From assembly GCA_021442155.1 (NCBI GenBank), contig CM038223.1, positions 37,174,983-37,238,982 on the forward strand: a stretch of 64,000 nucleotides of DNA. The letters are read 5' to 3'. Within the stretch, counting starts at the first letter, position 1, and each line of letters opens with the position of its first letter. Origin of the DNA: Cymbidium sinense (taxonomy: Eukaryota > Streptophyta > Magnoliopsida > Asparagales > Orchidaceae). Made by a program: the position numbers and the translations under genes. The notes under the pieces are model-generated. The model was given only the letters and a program-made list of their open reading frames with translations. It was not told the DNA's origin and ran no database searches. Of this stretch, positions 61,476-64,000 are shown piece after piece.

Positions 61476-64000
61476 TGTGGTGTTTGAAATTTGGTGGTTG
61501 GGGACACCACATAAATCTTAGGGTGTGCTTTTTAAAATGACTGAGTATAATTTCAAAGAATGATATACTGCTTTGAAAGGTAGAATATCACTCTATGACA
61601 AACTCAATCACCTACTAAGGACTCTTAAGGCAGATGGGTCTACATATACCATAGATTGTTTTTCTCTAATTTATATTGATAAAATAAAGTAGGGTTTATT
61701 TTAAGTCAGGTTAGTTCCCTTTAGGGATAGTCCCCATAATCAATTACATCATAGAAAATGGGGATCTTCTAAGAATACTCTCAATTAAAGTAATCAATCA
61801 ATGTTTCTAAACATTTTTAAAGTTTATTGTCAAACGACTAATGGACTTTGGAAAGTCTAATAGGAAAGCTCAGTAGAAAGAGTTATTTATATAATCTGAA
61901 TGAGGATAAGTAGGAAACATTCATAATACTAGAAAGCATAGTGAGAATTTCAATCTATCCTATAATGAGGCTTTATATTTTTAGAGTAGAAAATTATAAT
62001 TATTTAAGTTGATATTTTATTATAAGGTTAGGACATAGATTTCAACAAGATAAGATTGTGAAAATACTTAAGAGGTGAGGACTTACACTCATAGAAAATG
62101 AGAAATAAATGGTATCCAAACCTATATCTAAAATGCTCTAGTACAAGTTAAGAGCATGACTTAATTCTACTAAAAAAATTGGGATATTCTAGTTCACATC
62201 CACTTGAGAGGATGTTTCCAATCTTGACTTTCCTGGACTTGCAATTGCTTAGAGTGGATTCCGGCTAACACCTCCTATAAGTTAAAACTCTATGGGCCAG
62301 TCTTATGTAAATGCAAGATGATTGAGCTATTATTTGTTAGGAATGAATCTTAGATCAAGAACTCACTCACTAAAATACTTTATTAAGATTAGTATAAAAA
62401 TCATGCCTTCGACTAATCAAATAAAATTTATAAATTTTATTTCATTTTGACTCAACATTTTTCTTGACTCGAGGCTTGGGAAAGTATTATGGCAACATGC
62501 ATGATGATGAAATTAGGTTATCAGCTAAATTATAGGAAAGGGGTGTTCTCCATTACAAGGGAACTGCTCTCAAAGGTCAAGCCATGTCCTTTATCATGTA
62601 AAAGTGGAGACCCCCTTTTAGTAAAGAATGACACAATATACATGCATAATATTATATCCTACAATAAATAGCTAAGGGGTTACTAAATTTTTATCTTGAT
62701 TAAATGCCTAGGCTTAAGGTGAGGTTGTGAATTGTTAAAATTTTTAATTAAAATTGATTAATGGGATAGAAAATTTAGGTCCTTAGAGAGGTTACTGTAT
62801 CTAGGCCAAGTAGTAAAAATTCAAACTTTAAGAAACCTAAGAAAAAGCATACCATTTCTATTAAACAATTAATATAAATAAATTGAATGATTGTCATTGA
62901 TTAAAAGAATAAAAGGTCAATGCAGTCGGGTACTCCATACACCTAAAAAAAGAAAAAGAGATCACTTATCGAGCTCTACCCTCATACTTCCTGGATTATA
63001 ATTATAATTAAAGAAAACTATGGGGCTCTTTAATCTTGATCTTCAATTTCATGAATTGGGCACTCCAAGCATCACAAAGGTCCTCCCAGGTTAAGGCCTT
63101 TTAGCCACTACTCATCAAAAATATTTTAACCACTACTCATCATAAATATCATACTTACAATCCTAAATCTAGTACAAAAATTATATTTCTATAAAAATTA
63201 AAATCTAACAACAATTAAAAAATTCAATTATACCTTAAACATAAGCCCAAAAATCATGAAAAATAACCAAACATAAATGAGCATGAAATGAACATTTCTT
63301 AAAAATTCTAATGCAATTGAGTTTATATTTAAGGGTTAATTGAAGAAATGAGGAAAATCCAAATTCATCATTTACACTTAAAATTCCCCAAATCAATTGG
63401 GGACTTTTATTTTATTGAAAATCTCTTTGCTAGCTAAGCACAAAGAGGGATTGATCAGAATTTTTAAAGATTTAAAGTATTTATTATGAATTTTTAAAAT
63501 CCTAAGATAATCAATGATTTAATTAATAAATAAAAGCCCATTAGTGATGATTTTGAGAAATAATTAGAACCTGGTCCTAATTAAATTTTTTTGACACCAT
63601 TAACATTTTAAAATGTATTTAACTCCCATAATAATTTTCAAAAAATTTTCTAATTATATAAATTTATTAAATGCACAAAATTACTCTTTAGGGTTTCAAA
63701 TTTTTGTATTTCTTAAATTATCCAACTAATTAACTTGAAATAATTATGGAAGACAAAGGTCATCCTATGGGACAATCATCCAAAGTTTCAAATTAATTAG
63801 CTCAATAATTAGGGCTTAATTTTACTAATTATAAAAAGCTACAAATCCTTATTAGTTACTATACACTTAATAAATTTAAGTCTTTATTTTTTTTTTCTAA
63901 ATTCTCCTCTATTTAAGCATTCCATAAAGGGTTTATTTGTATTTTTTAATTTTTTATAATTAGTTATAAATTTCTAAAGCTCTAGCCATTTAAATAGATT
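61476..64000 (-). mobile_element. Giant LTR, family D, copy 4 (cut by window edge)
   Basis: The plus strand opens TGTGGTGTTTGAAATTTGG, preceded by GAGTT as candidate TSD, and follows copies 2 and 3 in order: 'gataaaataaagtagggttt' near 61,678, the TSS block at 62,917-62,947, and 'agagggattgatcag'-region A+T-rich text to the end. It is the most diverged of the four. The remaining ~4.5 kb lies beyond the window. The 60-codon frame at 62,489 is not conserved. Confidence 0.8.

Overview
This window is a plant nuclear-genome segment made almost entirely of old, nested LTR retrotransposons. I find no intact host gene, tRNA, rRNA or CRISPR. Evidence for a plant: A+T-rich DNA, Ty3/gypsy pol proteins of plant types (a chromovirus-like element and two Tat/Ogre-like elements), a plant mobile domain (PMD) ORF, a hAT-type MITE, and LTRs several kb long. 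The density and decay of nested elements suggest a large, repeat-rich seed-plant genome. I cannot name the species.

I use informal family letters. A = chromovirus-like Ty3/gypsy, 3.0-10.4 kb, + strand. B = very large Tat/Ogre-like element, 13.29-47.40 kb, + strand, about 19.8 kb of its own sequence with ~4.6 kb LTRs. C = ~0.9 kb LTR copies on both outer sides of B, in opposite orientations. D = a ~7 kb TG...CA unit with ~5 bp target-site duplications (TSDs), best read as a giant solo LTR; three complete copies (17,953-25,245 +; 38,108-45,102 -; 50,728-57,879 -), one cut by the window edge (61,476-64,000 -) and two truncated pieces (1-769 +; ~10,376-10,810 +). E = ~2.4 kb solo LTR inside the RNase H region of A. 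F = Tat-like gag-pol remnant on the - strand, ~48.9-60.0 kb, split by D and by a hAT MITE. G = LTR and primer-binding-site remnant near 60.1-60.6 kb.

Layout: 1-2,425 is a D piece joined to a B-type LTR piece that contains its own tandem array. 3,005-10,375 is element A, broken by E. 10,376-10,810 is another D piece. 11.6-13.3 kb holds unrecognised minus-strand coding-like fragments around a C LTR. B follows: 5' LTR, primer-binding-site remnant, D insertion, gag, protease, an RT fused by deletion to the integrase C-terminus, a tandem array of ~18 units, a PMD ORF, polypurine tract, and a 3' LTR split by D. After B come a C LTR, an unrecognised fragment, F (with MITE and D), G, a MITE-like stretch, and D again.

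Nothing here looks able to encode a functional protein: every gag-pol block has many stops and frameshifts. The two most interesting items are the giant D LTR family, whose one insertion can be proved from the matching empty site in the other LTR of B, and the PMD gene carried between pol and the 3' LTR of B.
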